Shown here: positions 56,358 through 64,000 of the stretch, one piece after another | Layout of the letters: each line of letters opens with the position of its first letter | How positions within the stretch are numbered: position 1 is the stretch's first letter | Assembly: GCF_025643595.1 (NCBI RefSeq) | Contig: NZ_CP102826.1 | Location: 1,426,001-1,490,000, forward strand | Direction of reading: 5' to 3' | Length of the DNA: 64,000 nt | Origin: Saccharopolyspora rosea | Lineage (GTDB): Bacteria; Actinomycetota; Actinomycetes; Mycobacteriales; Pseudonocardiaceae | Made by a program: the position numbers and the translations under genes | The notes under the pieces: model-generated | The model's database searches: none | Told to the model about the DNA's origin: nothing | Seen by the model: only the letters and a program-made list of their open reading frames with translations

Positions 56358-56789
56358 CTAAACCTGGGCGCCGTCGTCGTCGGAGTCGGGTGGGCGTTGG
56401 CGCATCCGCAGCAGGAGCCAGCCGATGCCGCCGCTGATCAGCACCAGTCCCAGCGGCAGCGTCACGGTGGTCGCGAGCCCGGCCAGACCCGGCACCAGCA
56501 ACAGCAGCAGGCCGACCGCGATCAGCGCGATGCCCACCAGCGTCAGCGGGCGCGGCGTGGGCAGCGGCGGCGGTTCGGGCGGGACGAAGTGCTCCTCGTC
56601 CTCGGACTCGGCCGCAGTCCAGTCCCGCGGCCCCTCGGCACGCGGTTCCTCCGCGGCCGGTGCGGACTCGGCGGCGGTGTCCTCCTCCGGCCAGCGGGCG
56701 AACGTCGCATCCCGCTCCAGATCGGCCACGATCTCGGCGAAAGCGGCGTCGATGTCCTCCGGGCCGTCGTGGTCGCGGCGCGCGTTCAT
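56358..56789 (-). CDS. Hypothetical membrane protein with acidic N-terminus
   Basis: The 143-aa protein has an acidic, Pro-rich N-terminal region (about 1-80, with EDIDAAFAEIVADLERDATF), followed by two transmembrane helices (about 82-99 and 103-127). An acidic tail follows. It is a conserved actinobacterial architecture without known function. The ATG at 56789 overlaps the upstream hydrolase stop by 4 bp, so it is translationally coupled. Confidence 0.78.
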   Translation of the reverse strand: MNARRDHDGPEDIDAAFAEIVADLERDATFARWPEEDTAAESAPAAEEPRAEGPRDWTAAESEDEEHFVPPEPPPLPTPRPLTLVGIALIAVGLLLLLVPGLAGLATTVTLPLGLVLISGGIGWLLLRMRQRPPDSDDDGAQV

Positions 56790-57553
56790 ACGGGTTCCTC
56801 GACGCGTTCGCGGTGGATTCGGTGCAGGAACTCGACGCTACCCGCGAACACGCGGGGCGCGTCGTGGTCCAGGGTCGCGACGTGGAAGCTGTCCGCCAAC
56901 ACGATCTCGGTGACGTCCCGGCTGCGCACACCGCCCAGCACCAGTTGCGAGTTCACCGGTTCGACGACGTGGTCCACCGCCGACCGGTAGAGCAGCAGCG
57001 GTTGCCGGACCGCGGGGAGGTCGGCGCGCACGACCGTCCACAGTCGCCGCAGGCTCGCCAACGCCCGCAGCGGCACCCGGTCGTAGGCGAGTTCGACGAT
57101 GCCGGGAGCGGCGATGTCGCCGCCGAGCCCGGCGACCGAGGGCACCACGCGGCTGAGCACCGGTGCCAGCGCCACGGCCTTGCGCAGCGTGGTCACCGAC
57201 GGGTTGACCAGCACGATCCCGGCGATGTCGGGATGGCGCTGGGCCAGTCGGAGGGTGAGCGCGCCGCCCATCGACTGCCCGAACACGAACACCGACCGGC
57301 ACCGCTCGCGCAGTGCGGCGAGTTCCCGCTCGACGACGGCGTACCAGTCGGTCCAGCGGGTGCGGCTGAGGTCCTGCCAACGCGTGCCGTGCCCCGGCAG
57401 CAGCGGGCAGCGGACCGTGATCCCGGCGGCGGCGAGGTGCTCGCCCCAACCGCGCATGCTCTGCGGTGTGCTGGTGAACCCGTGGCAGAGCAGCACCCCG
57501 ATGTCGTCCGAGCCGTCGTGCGCGAACGGTTCGGACCCGGAAAGTACGGGCAC
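56786..57553 (-). CDS. Alpha/beta hydrolase (carboxylesterase/monoacylglycerol lipase-like)
   Basis: The 255-aa serine hydrolase has an oxyanion HGFTSTP, nucleophile elbow FGQSMGG (Ser), Asp in YRSAVDHVV and His in ADSFHVATLDHD. This is similar to Est30-type carboxylesterases and to SCO2123-like proteins. It probably acts on short acyl esters or monoglycerides. GTG at 57553 has GGGAGG 6 nt upstream. It is divergent from plsC, which also handles acyl lipids. Confidence 0.9.
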   Translation of the reverse strand: MPVLSGSEPFAHDGSDDIGVLLCHGFTSTPQSMRGWGEHLAAAGITVRCPLLPGHGTRWQDLSRTRWTDWYAVVERELAALRERCRSVFVFGQSMGGALTLRLAQRHPDIAGIVLVNPSVTTLRKAVALAPVLSRVVPSVAGLGGDIAAPGIVELAYDRVPLRALASLRRLWTVVRADLPAVRQPLLLYRSAVDHVVEPVNSQLVLGGVRSRDVTEIVLADSFHVATLDHDAPRVFAGSVEFLHRIHRERVEEPV

Positions 57554-57723
57554 CGCAAGCCTCCCAACCGCCTCGGCATCCCCTCCTGCGCCACATCATC
57601 GTCGCACGCGGGACCGACATGTGGGGCGCTTCGCGGCCAGCCGTCCGGGGCCGCATTGTGCCCGCCCCCGGCGCTTCGTAGGCTGAGCAGGGAACTCGGC
57701 GCGGCAGAGGAGGCGGCGGCACA

Positions 57724-58470
57724 GTGCTGTACTGGGTGATGAAGCACATCCTGCTCGGACCCCTGATGAAGCTCACCTGCCGGCCGCGCATCGAAGGCGT
57801 CGAGCACGTTCCCGCCGAGGGCGGGGCGATCCTGGTCAGCAATCACCTGGCGGTCGCCGACTCGTTCTTCATGCCGCTGATGATGCCCCGCCGGGTCACG
57901 TTCCTGGCCAAGCGCGAGTACTTCACCGGCAGCGGCCTGAAGGGCAGGTTCAAGAAGTACTTCTTCTCCGGCGTCGGGCAGGTCCCCATCGACCGCTCCA
58001 GCGGCGCCGCCGCCCAGGCCGCGTTGGACACCGGCGTCCGGTTGCTGCGCGAGGGCAACCTGCTCGGCGTCTACCCGGAGGGCACCCGCTCCCCGGACGG
58101 CCGCTTGTACAAGGGCAAGACCGGGGTGGCCCGGATGGCGCTGGAGTCGAGCGCACCGGTGATCCCGATCGCGATGTTCGGCACCGACAAGGTCAACCCG
58201 ATCGGCTCGAAGATGTGGCGTCCGCACCGCGTGGTCGTCAAGGTCGGGCCGCCGCTGGACTTCTCCCGCTACGAGGGCCTCGCGGGCGACCGCTTCGTCG
58301 AGCGGGCGATCACCGACGAGATCATGTACGCCCTGATGGAACTGTCCGGGCAGGAGTACGTGGACGTCTACGCCGCCAAGGTCAAGGACGACCTGGCCGC
58401 CCAGGGCAAGCAGGTCGCCGGCTGGGGCACCCGGTCCGCCGACCGCGTCCCGGAAACCAAGGCGGGCTGA
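57724..58470 (+). CDS. plsC: 1-acyl-sn-glycerol-3-phosphate acyltransferase (PlsC family)
   Basis: The 248-aa lysophospholipid acyltransferase has the catalytic NHLAVADSFF (H-x4-D), KREYFTGSGLKGRFKKYFF, GQVPIDR and the substrate-binding YPEGTRSPDG. An N-terminal hydrophobic stretch associates it with the membrane. GTG at 57724 has AGAGGAGG upstream at 10-nt spacing. A hairpin with T-tract follows. Confidence 0.92.
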   Translation: MLYWVMKHILLGPLMKLTCRPRIEGVEHVPAEGGAILVSNHLAVADSFFMPLMMPRRVTFLAKREYFTGSGLKGRFKKYFFSGVGQVPIDRSSGAAAQAALDTGVRLLREGNLLGVYPEGTRSPDGRLYKGKTGVARMALESSAPVIPIAMFGTDKVNPIGSKMWRPHRVVVKVGPPLDFSRYEGLAGDRFVERAITDEIMYALMELSGQEYVDVYAAKVKDDLAAQGKQVAGWGTRSADRVPETKAG

Positions 58471-58495
58471 CCCCGCCGGACCTCCGCAGCTCGCA

Positions 58496-58528
58496 CCGCC
58501 CCCGTCCTGCCCGGCCGGGGGCGGTTTT
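58496..58528 (+). terminator. Intrinsic terminator of plsC
   Basis: CCGCCCCCG (58496-58504) pairs with CGGGGGCGG (58516-58524) and is followed by TTTT (58525-58528), 25 nt after the plsC stop. It is one of the few T-tract terminators in the window. Confidence 0.88.
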
Positions 58529-58759
58529 CGCGCGGCCGGACGCGCTTCCGGGGTGCGCAGCGCCGCCCTCTATGGTCACGGGGCGAAGCCACCCGTCGCG
58601 GAGCGCGGTGGGTGGTCGCGGAAATGCTGAGCGTGCTGGGGGAGGGCGGCACATGGAGACCGAGGAGCAGGCCGGAAGGGGGTCCGGCGCTGCGCGGCGG
58701 ACCGCGGGCCTAGGCTGGGCCGTGCGGAAGCCTGGCGGAGGAAGTGCAGGTCGCGCGCG

Positions 58760-59269
58760 GTGACGAGGCGATTCTTCTACGACTGCGAGTTCATCGAGGA
58801 CGGCTACACCATCGACCTGGTGTCGATCGGCGTCGTCGACGAGTCGGGCCGCGAGTTCTACGCGGTGTCCACGGAGTTCGACGAGAGCCGGGCCGGGATG
58901 TGGGTGCGCCGCCACGTCCTCCCGCAGTTGCCACCGCCGGCGGACGCGAGCTGGCGGTCCCGGGCCCAGATCCGGGACGACCTGTTCTCCTTCCTGACCG
59001 CGCGCGGCGGCGAGAACATCGAGCTGTGGGCCTGGTACGCCGCCTACGACCACGTCGCGCTCGCGCAGCTGTGGGGCGCGATGCCCGCCCTGCCGTCGCG
59101 GATCCCCAAGTTCACCCGGGACCTGCGGCAGCGGTGGGAGGACGTGGGCAAGCCGAAGCTGCCCGCGGCGCCACCGAACGCGCACGACGCGCTCGCCGAC
59201 GCCCGCCACAACCTCGAACGATGGAAGATCATCGAAGAGGTCCGCCGCAAGCGCGGCTACCCGCTGTGA
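58760..59269 (+). CDS. Polyadenylate-specific 3'-exoribonuclease AS
   Basis: The 169-aa DEDDh exonuclease has FFYDCEFIEDG (first D and E), LWAWYAAYDHVALAQLWG and the terminal HDALADARHN. It matches RNase AS of mycobacteria (Rv2179c), which trims adenylate-containing RNAs. GTG at 58760 is the only start giving the conserved MTRRFFYDCEF; GGAGG lies 19 nt upstream, far for a ribosome site. Confidence 0.93.
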   Translation: MTRRFFYDCEFIEDGYTIDLVSIGVVDESGREFYAVSTEFDESRAGMWVRRHVLPQLPPPADASWRSRAQIRDDLFSFLTARGGENIELWAWYAAYDHVALAQLWGAMPALPSRIPKFTRDLRQRWEDVGKPKLPAAPPNAHDALADARHNLERWKIIEEVRRKRGYPL

Positions 59270-59371
59270 GCGCGCGGGTACTTGCTGCACCGATCCAGTT
59301 CGTGACAGTCTGTCCGTGTCGGGGAGAGACGTGGATCACTGATCGGTGCTACTGAGGAGGCGGCGAGTCAG

Positions 59372-60409
59372 ATGCCGGCTGGAATGCGTGTCGGAGTGCT
59401 CACGGGCGGCGGTGACTGCCCGGGGCTCAACGCGGTGCTGCGCGCGGTGACCCGCAAGGGGATCTCCGTGCACGGCCACGAGATCCTCGGGTTCCGCAGC
59501 GGTTGGCTCGGGCCCGTCGAGGGTCTGACGATGCCGCTGTCGCTGGACACCGTGGAGGAGATCCTCGACCGCGGCGGCACGATCCTCGGCTCCTCCCGCA
59601 CCAATCCGTACAAGGTGGACGACGGCGTGGCCCGGCTCAGGGCCACCCTGGCCGAGCACCGGGTGGACGCGCTGGTGGCCATCGGCGGCGAGGACACGCT
59701 GGGAGTCGCCGAGCAGCTCACGCACGACGGCGTCCCGGTGGTCGGCGTGCCCAAGACGATCGACAACGACCTGGACGCCACCGATTACACCTTCGGTTTC
59801 GACACCGCGGTGCACATCGCCACCGAGGCCATCGACCGGCTCCGCACCACCGCGGAATCGCACCACCGGGCGCTGGTCGTGGAGGTCATGGGCCGGCACG
59901 CCGGGTGGATCGCGCTGCACTCGGGACTGGCCGGGGGCGCGAACGTGATCCTGGTGCCCGAGCAGCCGTTCAGCGTCGACCAGGTCTGCGAGTGGGTCGA
60001 GCGGCGCTTCGAGCGGCAGTACGCGCCGATCATCGTCGTCGCCGAGGGCGCGATCCCGGAGGGCGGCAAGGAACTGCTGGTGACCGGTGAGCGGGACGCC
60101 TTCGGGCACGTGCGGCTGGGCGGTGTCGGCACGTGGCTGGCCGACGAGATCGCCAAGCGCACCGGCAAGGAGTCGCGCGCGGTGGTGCTCGGCCACACGC
60201 AGCGCGGCGGCACGCCCACCGCCTACGACCGGGTGCTGGCCACGCGGTTCGGGCTGCACGCCATCGACGCGGTGACCGAGGGCGACTTCGGCAAGATGGT
60301 CGCGCTGCGCGGGACCGAGATCGTCCGGGTCCCGCTGCGGGAGGCGACCGCGTCGCTGAAGACCGTCCCGCTCGAACGCTACGCCGAGGCCGAGGTCCTG
60401 TTCGGCTGA
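59372..60409 (+). CDS. pfkA: 6-phosphofructokinase, group III, with residues typical of the PPi-dependent form
   Basis: The 345-aa phosphofructokinase has GGGDCPGLNA at 12-21, GVPKTIDND at 125-133, the catalytic GFDTA and EVMGRHAGWIALH. Phosphoryl-donor residues are Asp108 (AIGGEDTLG) and Lys128 (PKTIDND). Asp at the first position is the PPi-type residue, whereas ATP-type actinobacterial enzymes have Gly (GGEGT in M. tuberculosis PfkA as I recall). The PPi-dependent enzyme of Amycolatopsis methanolica, a relative, is the best analogue. ATG at 59372 has GAGGAGG upstream; ATG 59384 is the alternative. Confidence 0.92.
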   Translation: MPAGMRVGVLTGGGDCPGLNAVLRAVTRKGISVHGHEILGFRSGWLGPVEGLTMPLSLDTVEEILDRGGTILGSSRTNPYKVDDGVARLRATLAEHRVDALVAIGGEDTLGVAEQLTHDGVPVVGVPKTIDNDLDATDYTFGFDTAVHIATEAIDRLRTTAESHHRALVVEVMGRHAGWIALHSGLAGGANVILVPEQPFSVDQVCEWVERRFERQYAPIIVVAEGAIPEGGKELLVTGERDAFGHVRLGGVGTWLADEIAKRTGKESRAVVLGHTQRGGTPTAYDRVLATRFGLHAIDAVTEGDFGKMVALRGTEIVRVPLREATASLKTVPLERYAEAEVLFG

Positions 60410-60442
60410 CGTCCGGGGCGGGCGCCGGGCGGCGCCCGCCCG

Positions 60443-62035
60443 TCAGATCTCCAGGCGGGCCTCTTCGAGGTCGAAGTCGTGGATCACGCGGAGCATGACC
60501 TCGTTGGAGATCTCCCCGCTGTTGCGCATCCGCACCAGCTGTTCGCGCTGCGCCTCCAGCACCAGCACGACCATCCGCTGGTAGGCCAGCGACCGGTCCT
60601 CGTAGTCCTCGTCCCCGCCGTCGCCGTCGTCCGCGAGCGCGCTGAGCCTGCGCCTGCGGTAGTCGTACGCGCGCCGCATCCGATCCACCGAGTCGTCGCG
60701 GGTCCAGTCCTGCGCGGCGAGTTCCTCGATCCGCTCCAACGCGGCGTGGGTGGCGGCCAACCGGGCGCGGATCTCGTCGTCGTTCGCGGCGGTTCCCCCG
60801 TCGCTGACCCCCAGGGCCCGGATCAGCGCGGGCAACGACAGCCCCTGCACGACGAGCGTTCCCAGGATCACCGCGAAGGTGAGGAACACGATGAGGTCGC
60901 GCGGTGCGAACGGGACACCGGGACCGGTGGTCAGCGGCAGGGCGAGCGCCGCGGCGAGCGAGACGCTGCCGCGCATGCCGCTCCACCCGATCAGCAGGCG
61001 GTGCCGCGCCCCCGCCCGGCGGTTCCGTTGGCTCGGCCGCCGGTCCACCGCGCGCACCAGGTACGGGACGCTGAAGAACCAGGCCAGCCGCGTCAGCACG
61101 ACCACTCCGCACACCGCCAGCGAGTAGCCGACGAGGGCGGTCGCCGGGTACCGGCCGAGCCCTTCGATCGTGCCGTCCAGCTGGAGTCCGATGAGGACGA
61201 ACAGCACGGCGTTGATCAGGAAGTTCACGATGTCCCACACCAGGTAGCCCTGCAGGCGGGCGCGGGCGGGCAGCGCCGGGAAGCTCCGGACGCCGGCGTG
61301 CAGACCGGCCGTCACGGCGGCGAGCACGCCCGACGCGCCCACGGCGTTGGCCGGGATGAACGCGGCGTAGCCGGTCAGCAGCGATACCGTCACGCTCACC
61401 TGGGGGTCGGCCAGCCGTCCGCGGACCAGCCCGGCCAGCCAGCCGATCACCAGGCCGATGGCGATCCCGCCGACCGCGCCGAGCACGAACGAGAGCGCGG
61501 CACCACCCAGCGAGACGGTCCCGCCGACGACGGCCGCGAGCGCCACCCGGTAGGCCACCAGCGCGGTGGCGTCGTTGAACAGCCCCTCGCCCTCGACCGT
61601 GCTGACGAGCCGCCGGGGCACCCCCAACCGGCGCATGACCAGGCCCGCCGCGAGCGGGTCGGTCGGGGACACGATCGCCCCGAGGGCGAAGGCGGCGGGC
61701 CACGCCAGCTCCGGGACCAGGGTGTGCGCCACCGCGGCGACCGCGACCATCGTCGCCAGCACCAGGCCGACCGAACTCAGCGTCAGCCCGCGCAGGTTCT
61801 CCCGGAGGTCGCGGAAGTTCGCCTGGTACGCCGCCAGGTACAGCAGCGGCGGCAGGAACACCAGCAGCACGACGTCCGGTTCGAGCTGGACGTGCGGCAG
61901 ACCGGGCACGAAGCCGATCACGGCACCGCCGACGACCAGGACGATCGGGTACGGGATCGACAGCAGCCGGGCGAGCGCGGCGAGCGCGGCCACGGCCACC
62001 AGCAGTCCGCCGACGAGCACACCCGTGGCACCCAT
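60443..62035 (-). CDS. CPA1-family Na+/H+ antiporter
   Basis: The 530-aa protein has 12-13 predicted helices and a cytoplasmic C-terminal tail (about 420-530). Transport motifs are FALGAIVSPTDPLAAGLV and EGEGLFNDATALVAYRV (the ND ion-binding pair), with LIGWSGMRGSVSLAAALALP near the end. It exchanges Na+ or K+ for protons. The tail contains a GDGGDEDYED acidic run and a helical RLAATHAALERIEEL segment. It ends 33 bp from the convergent phosphofructokinase gene. Confidence 0.92.
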   Translation of the reverse strand: MGATGVLVGGLLVAVAALAALARLLSIPYPIVLVVGGAVIGFVPGLPHVQLEPDVVLLVFLPPLLYLAAYQANFRDLRENLRGLTLSSVGLVLATMVAVAAVAHTLVPELAWPAAFALGAIVSPTDPLAAGLVMRRLGVPRRLVSTVEGEGLFNDATALVAYRVALAAVVGGTVSLGGAALSFVLGAVGGIAIGLVIGWLAGLVRGRLADPQVSVTVSLLTGYAAFIPANAVGASGVLAAVTAGLHAGVRSFPALPARARLQGYLVWDIVNFLINAVLFVLIGLQLDGTIEGLGRYPATALVGYSLAVCGVVVLTRLAWFFSVPYLVRAVDRRPSQRNRRAGARHRLLIGWSGMRGSVSLAAALALPLTTGPGVPFAPRDLIVFLTFAVILGTLVVQGLSLPALIRALGVSDGGTAANDDEIRARLAATHAALERIEELAAQDWTRDDSVDRMRRAYDYRRRRLSALADDGDGGDEDYEDRSLAYQRMVVLVLEAQREQLVRMRNSGEISNEVMLRVIHDFDLEEARLEI

Positions 62036-62167
62036 GGCCCACCACCGAACCCGGCCCCGGGGAGCCGCGCCAGAGGACGAAGCCCCGGCATCTCAGCATC
62101 CGGACAGCACAGTCCCGGCAGGTAGGTTCTGCGTGCACCGCCCGCGAGCCGCCGAGGAGGAGGGGCC

Positions 62168-63601
62168 CTGTCCACGCAGCCGGTCGCCGAACGGGAACCC
62201 GTCCTGATCCGCTCGGCGCGAGACGTCACCGACCTGGTCAACTCGGGTGCCGCGCGGGGCAGCCACTCGCGGATGATCGTGGCGCTGGCGCTGGGCGGGA
62301 TCTTCCTCGACGCCTACGACCTCACGTCGCTGGCCTACGGCATCACCGACATCCGCGCCCAGTTCGGGCTCTCGCCCGTCGCGGCGGGAGCGGTCAGCGC
62401 CTCGATCAGCGTCGGGGCGATCTTCGGGGCGTGGCTCGGCGGCGTGCTGGTGGACCGGCTCGGCCGGTACCGGGTGTTCATGGCGGACATGCTGTTCTTC
62501 GTGGTGTCCGCGCTCGGCTGCGCGCTCGCGCCCAACGCCGCTGTGCTCATCGCCTTCCGGTTCCTGATGGGGTTCGGCGTCGGCATGGACATCCCGGTGG
62601 CGATGGCCTTCCTCGCCGAGTTCTCCCGGTTGCGCGGTCGGGGCAGCAAGGGGTCGAGGACCGCCGCGTGGTCACCGGCCTGGTACGGCGCGACCAGCGG
62701 CTGCTACCTGGTGATCATGGCGGTGTACTTCCTGCTGCCCGCGGAGCACCACGGTCTGCTGTGGCGGTTCACCGTCGGCTTCGGCGCGGTGCCCGCACTG
62801 GTGATCCTGCTGGTGCGCAACAAGTACATGAACGAGTCGCCGTCCTGGGCCGCCGACCAGGGCGACCTGCGGCGCGCCGCGGAGATCCTGCGCGAGTCCT
62901 ACGGCGTGCACGCCGTCGTCGCCGACGACGCGGAGGACGCCCCGCGCCGGCCGGAGCGGCGCGGGCTGCGCGACTTCGCGCTGCTGTTCCGGCGCCGGTA
63001 CCGGGCGCGGACGGTGCAGGCGCTGGTCATCGGGCTGGCCCAGACCTTCGGCTACAACGCGGTGGCCTACGGCCTGCCGCTGATCATCGCCGGGCTGCTC
63101 GGGCAGGCGGCGCTGAGCACGATCAGCGCCTCGCTGGTGCTCAACCTGGTCTTCGCGATGTCCGGCGGACTGCTGGGCATCCGGCTGGCGAACCGGCCCG
63201 GTGCGTGGCCGACGACCACGGCCGGGTTCGCCGTGCAGCTGGCCGCGATGGTCGCGCTGGCGCTGATCGGCGAACCGACCCGGACCGGGTGGGTGCTCGC
63301 CGCGATCTGCGCGCTCGGCGCGTTCATGTTCGCCCAGGCCGCTGGCCCGGGCGCGCACTTCATGAGCTTCGCCTCGCTGAGCTACCCGACCTCGATCCGC
63401 GGTGTCGGCATCGGGTTCAACCAGGGCACCCTGCGCGTCGGCTCGACGCTGGCGCTGTTCTTCTTCCCGGTGCTCAGCTCCGGGCTCGGCAGCGACGTGT
63501 TCTGGGTGCTGGCGGGTGCCCCGGTCCTCGGGCTGGTGGCACTGCTGGCCGAGCGCTGGGAGCCGGTGGGGTACGACGCCGACGCCGGGACCGGCCGTTG
63601 A
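62168..63601 (+). CDS. MFS transporter, sugar-porter-like
   Basis: The protein has 12 predicted helices with the MFS loop signature [14 protein letters not shown] and RFLMGFGVGMDIPVAMAF (YncC/sugar-porter style). The ATG at 62273 would begin directly at the first helix. Upstream in frame the sequence TQPVAEREPVLIRSARDVTDLVNSG continues the usual N-terminal tail. The only initiation site there is a CTG at 62168 placed 4-7 nt after GGAGGAGG, giving 477 aa. An in-frame TAG at 62123 limits further extension. Substrate unknown. Confidence 0.85.
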   Translation: MSTQPVAEREPVLIRSARDVTDLVNSGAARGSHSRMIVALALGGIFLDAYDLTSLAYGITDIRAQFGLSPVAAGAVSASISVGAIFGAWLGGVLVDRLGRYRVFMADMLFFVVSALGCALAPNAAVLIAFRFLMGFGVGMDIPVAMAFLAEFSRLRGRGSKGSRTAAWSPAWYGATSGCYLVIMAVYFLLPAEHHGLLWRFTVGFGAVPALVILLVRNKYMNESPSWAADQGDLRRAAEILRESYGVHAVVADDAEDAPRRPERRGLRDFALLFRRRYRARTVQALVIGLAQTFGYNAVAYGLPLIIAGLLGQAALSTISASLVLNLVFAMSGGLLGIRLANRPGAWPTTTAGFAVQLAAMVALALIGEPTRTGWVLAAICALGAFMFAQAAGPGAHFMSFASLSYPTSIRGVGIGFNQGTLRVGSTLALFFFPVLSSGLGSDVFWVLAGAPVLGLVALLAERWEPVGYDADAGTGR

Positions 63602-63662
63602 CGGGGCGTCGGCGCCCGCCCGAAGATCGGCCGGTCCCACCACCTCGCAGCGAGGAGCTGGC

Positions 63663-64000
63663 ATGTCGCGGCGCTCCCAGATCACCATGACCGACGACGA
63701 GGTCGTCGACTTCATCGCCGACCGGCGCACCGTGGTGCTCGCCACGGTCAAGGCCGACGGTCGCCCGCACCTGGTGCCGATGTGGTTCGTCCCCGACGGC
63801 AGCACGATCGAGGTGTGGTCCTACGCCCGGTCGCAGAAGACCGTGAACCTGCGCCGCGACCCGCGAGCGACGCTGCTGCTGGAGACCGGCACCGCCTACG
63901 ACCAACTGCGCGGCGTCTCCCTGGAGTGCGACGTCGAGGTCATCGAGGACGTCGACGACGTGGTCCGCATCGGCACGGCGCTCGCCGAGCGCTACTCCGG
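63663..64000 (+). CDS. PPOX-class split-barrel flavoprotein, N-terminal part (runs off the window)
   Basis: At least 112 residues from ATG 63663, preceded by GAGGAG at 6-nt spacing. The sequence begins MSRRSQITMTDDEVVDFIADRR. It then has VVLATVKADGRPHLVPMWFVPDGSTIEVW and SQKTVNLRRDPRATLLLE, typical of pyridoxamine-5'-phosphate-oxidase-like F420/FMN proteins (TIGR03618/03667 type). The frame is open to the last base, so the C-terminus is missing. It is unrelated in detail to the copy at 43359. Confidence 0.85.
   Translation, partial: MSRRSQITMTDDEVVDFIADRRTVVLATVKADGRPHLVPMWFVPDGSTIEVWSYARSQKTVNLRRDPRATLLLETGTAYDQLRGVSLECDVEVIEDVDDVVRIGTALAERYS

Overview
The window is a 64 kb piece of a high-GC actinobacterial chromosome. 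Gene content and order suggest a member of the Pseudonocardiaceae, probably Saccharopolyspora or a close relative. Signs of this are GTG and TTG starts, frequent leaderless genes, F420-type oxidoreductases, an actinobacterial bcc-aa3 respiratory cluster, and a backbone whose order I recall as matching the Mycobacterium tuberculosis Rv2221c-Rv2179c segment (glnE, glnA, RDD, DUF4191, lipA/lipB, E2, pepA, ilvE, cobS/cobT, DUF3043, erpA, adoK, asnB, ctaC-ctaF, qcrCAB, ctaE, trpD, DEDDh-GIY-YIG, ripC, fadD15, SRPBCC, ArsA-like, plsC, RNase AS). No rRNA, tRNA or CRISPR array was seen.

Layout. 1-6.5 kb: nitrogen assimilation (3' end of glnE, glnA with a four-box GlnR-type operator), interrupted by a GNAT gene, a complete IS element (1528-3105) and a repeat element, then an SMP-30-like gene. 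6.5-17.6 kb: lipoate and 2-oxoacid dehydrogenase block (lipA, lipB, E2 acyltransferase, lpd), with a 4.2 kb accessory insert (SDR, membrane protein, hypothetical, TetR, LLM oxidoreductase) separating lipA from lipB. 17.9-27.8 kb: OsmC, pepA, an APC-type transporter, ilvE, an Asp-box beta-propeller paired with a MoaD-like protein, and cobUTS. 27.9-34.8 kb: aldo-keto reductase, DUF3043, erpA, S4 protein, adenosine kinase, homocysteine methyltransferase, asnB. 35.1-43.3 kb: cytochrome bcc-aa3 genes (ctaC, ctaF, ctaE, qcrC, qcrA, qcrB) with trpD and an atypical receiver protein between them. 43.3-49.8 kb: PPOX protein, exonuclease/UvrC-like fusion, NYN protein, a RipC-type peptidoglycan hydrolase with a structured leader, a zinc peptidase-like protein. 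50.1-59.3 kb: fadD15-type ligase, metallophosphoesterase, SRPBCC, ArsA-like ATPase, ROK glucokinase, lipase-like hydrolase, plsC, RNase AS. 59.4-64 kb: a phosphofructokinase with PPi-type residues, a CPA1 antiporter, an MFS transporter and the 5' part of a second PPOX protein.

Functional links. GlnE adenylylates GlnA, and the target tyrosine motif is present in this GlnA. LipA and LipB lipoylate the two lipoyl domains of the E2, whose partner E3 (lpd) lies immediately upstream. The cta/qcr genes encode most of one respiratory supercomplex (ctaD is not here). CobU, CobT and CobS perform the late nucleotide-loop assembly of cobalamin.

Most unusual features. (1) A family of three 231-337 bp non-coding elements (3111-3341, 49798-50079, 55932-56268) with terminal inverted repeats, 5-bp CTNAG-like flanks and a 48-bp module present 0, 1 or 2 times; these elements abut stop codons, and the IS has landed in the flank of one copy with the same CTGAG duplication. 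(2) A three-way-junction-like leader before ripC. (3) A hairpin that buries the Shine-Dalgarno of the beta-propeller gene. (4) A pervasive leaderless promoter pattern, TANNNT followed by 6-7 nt and the start codon, at about 15 genes.
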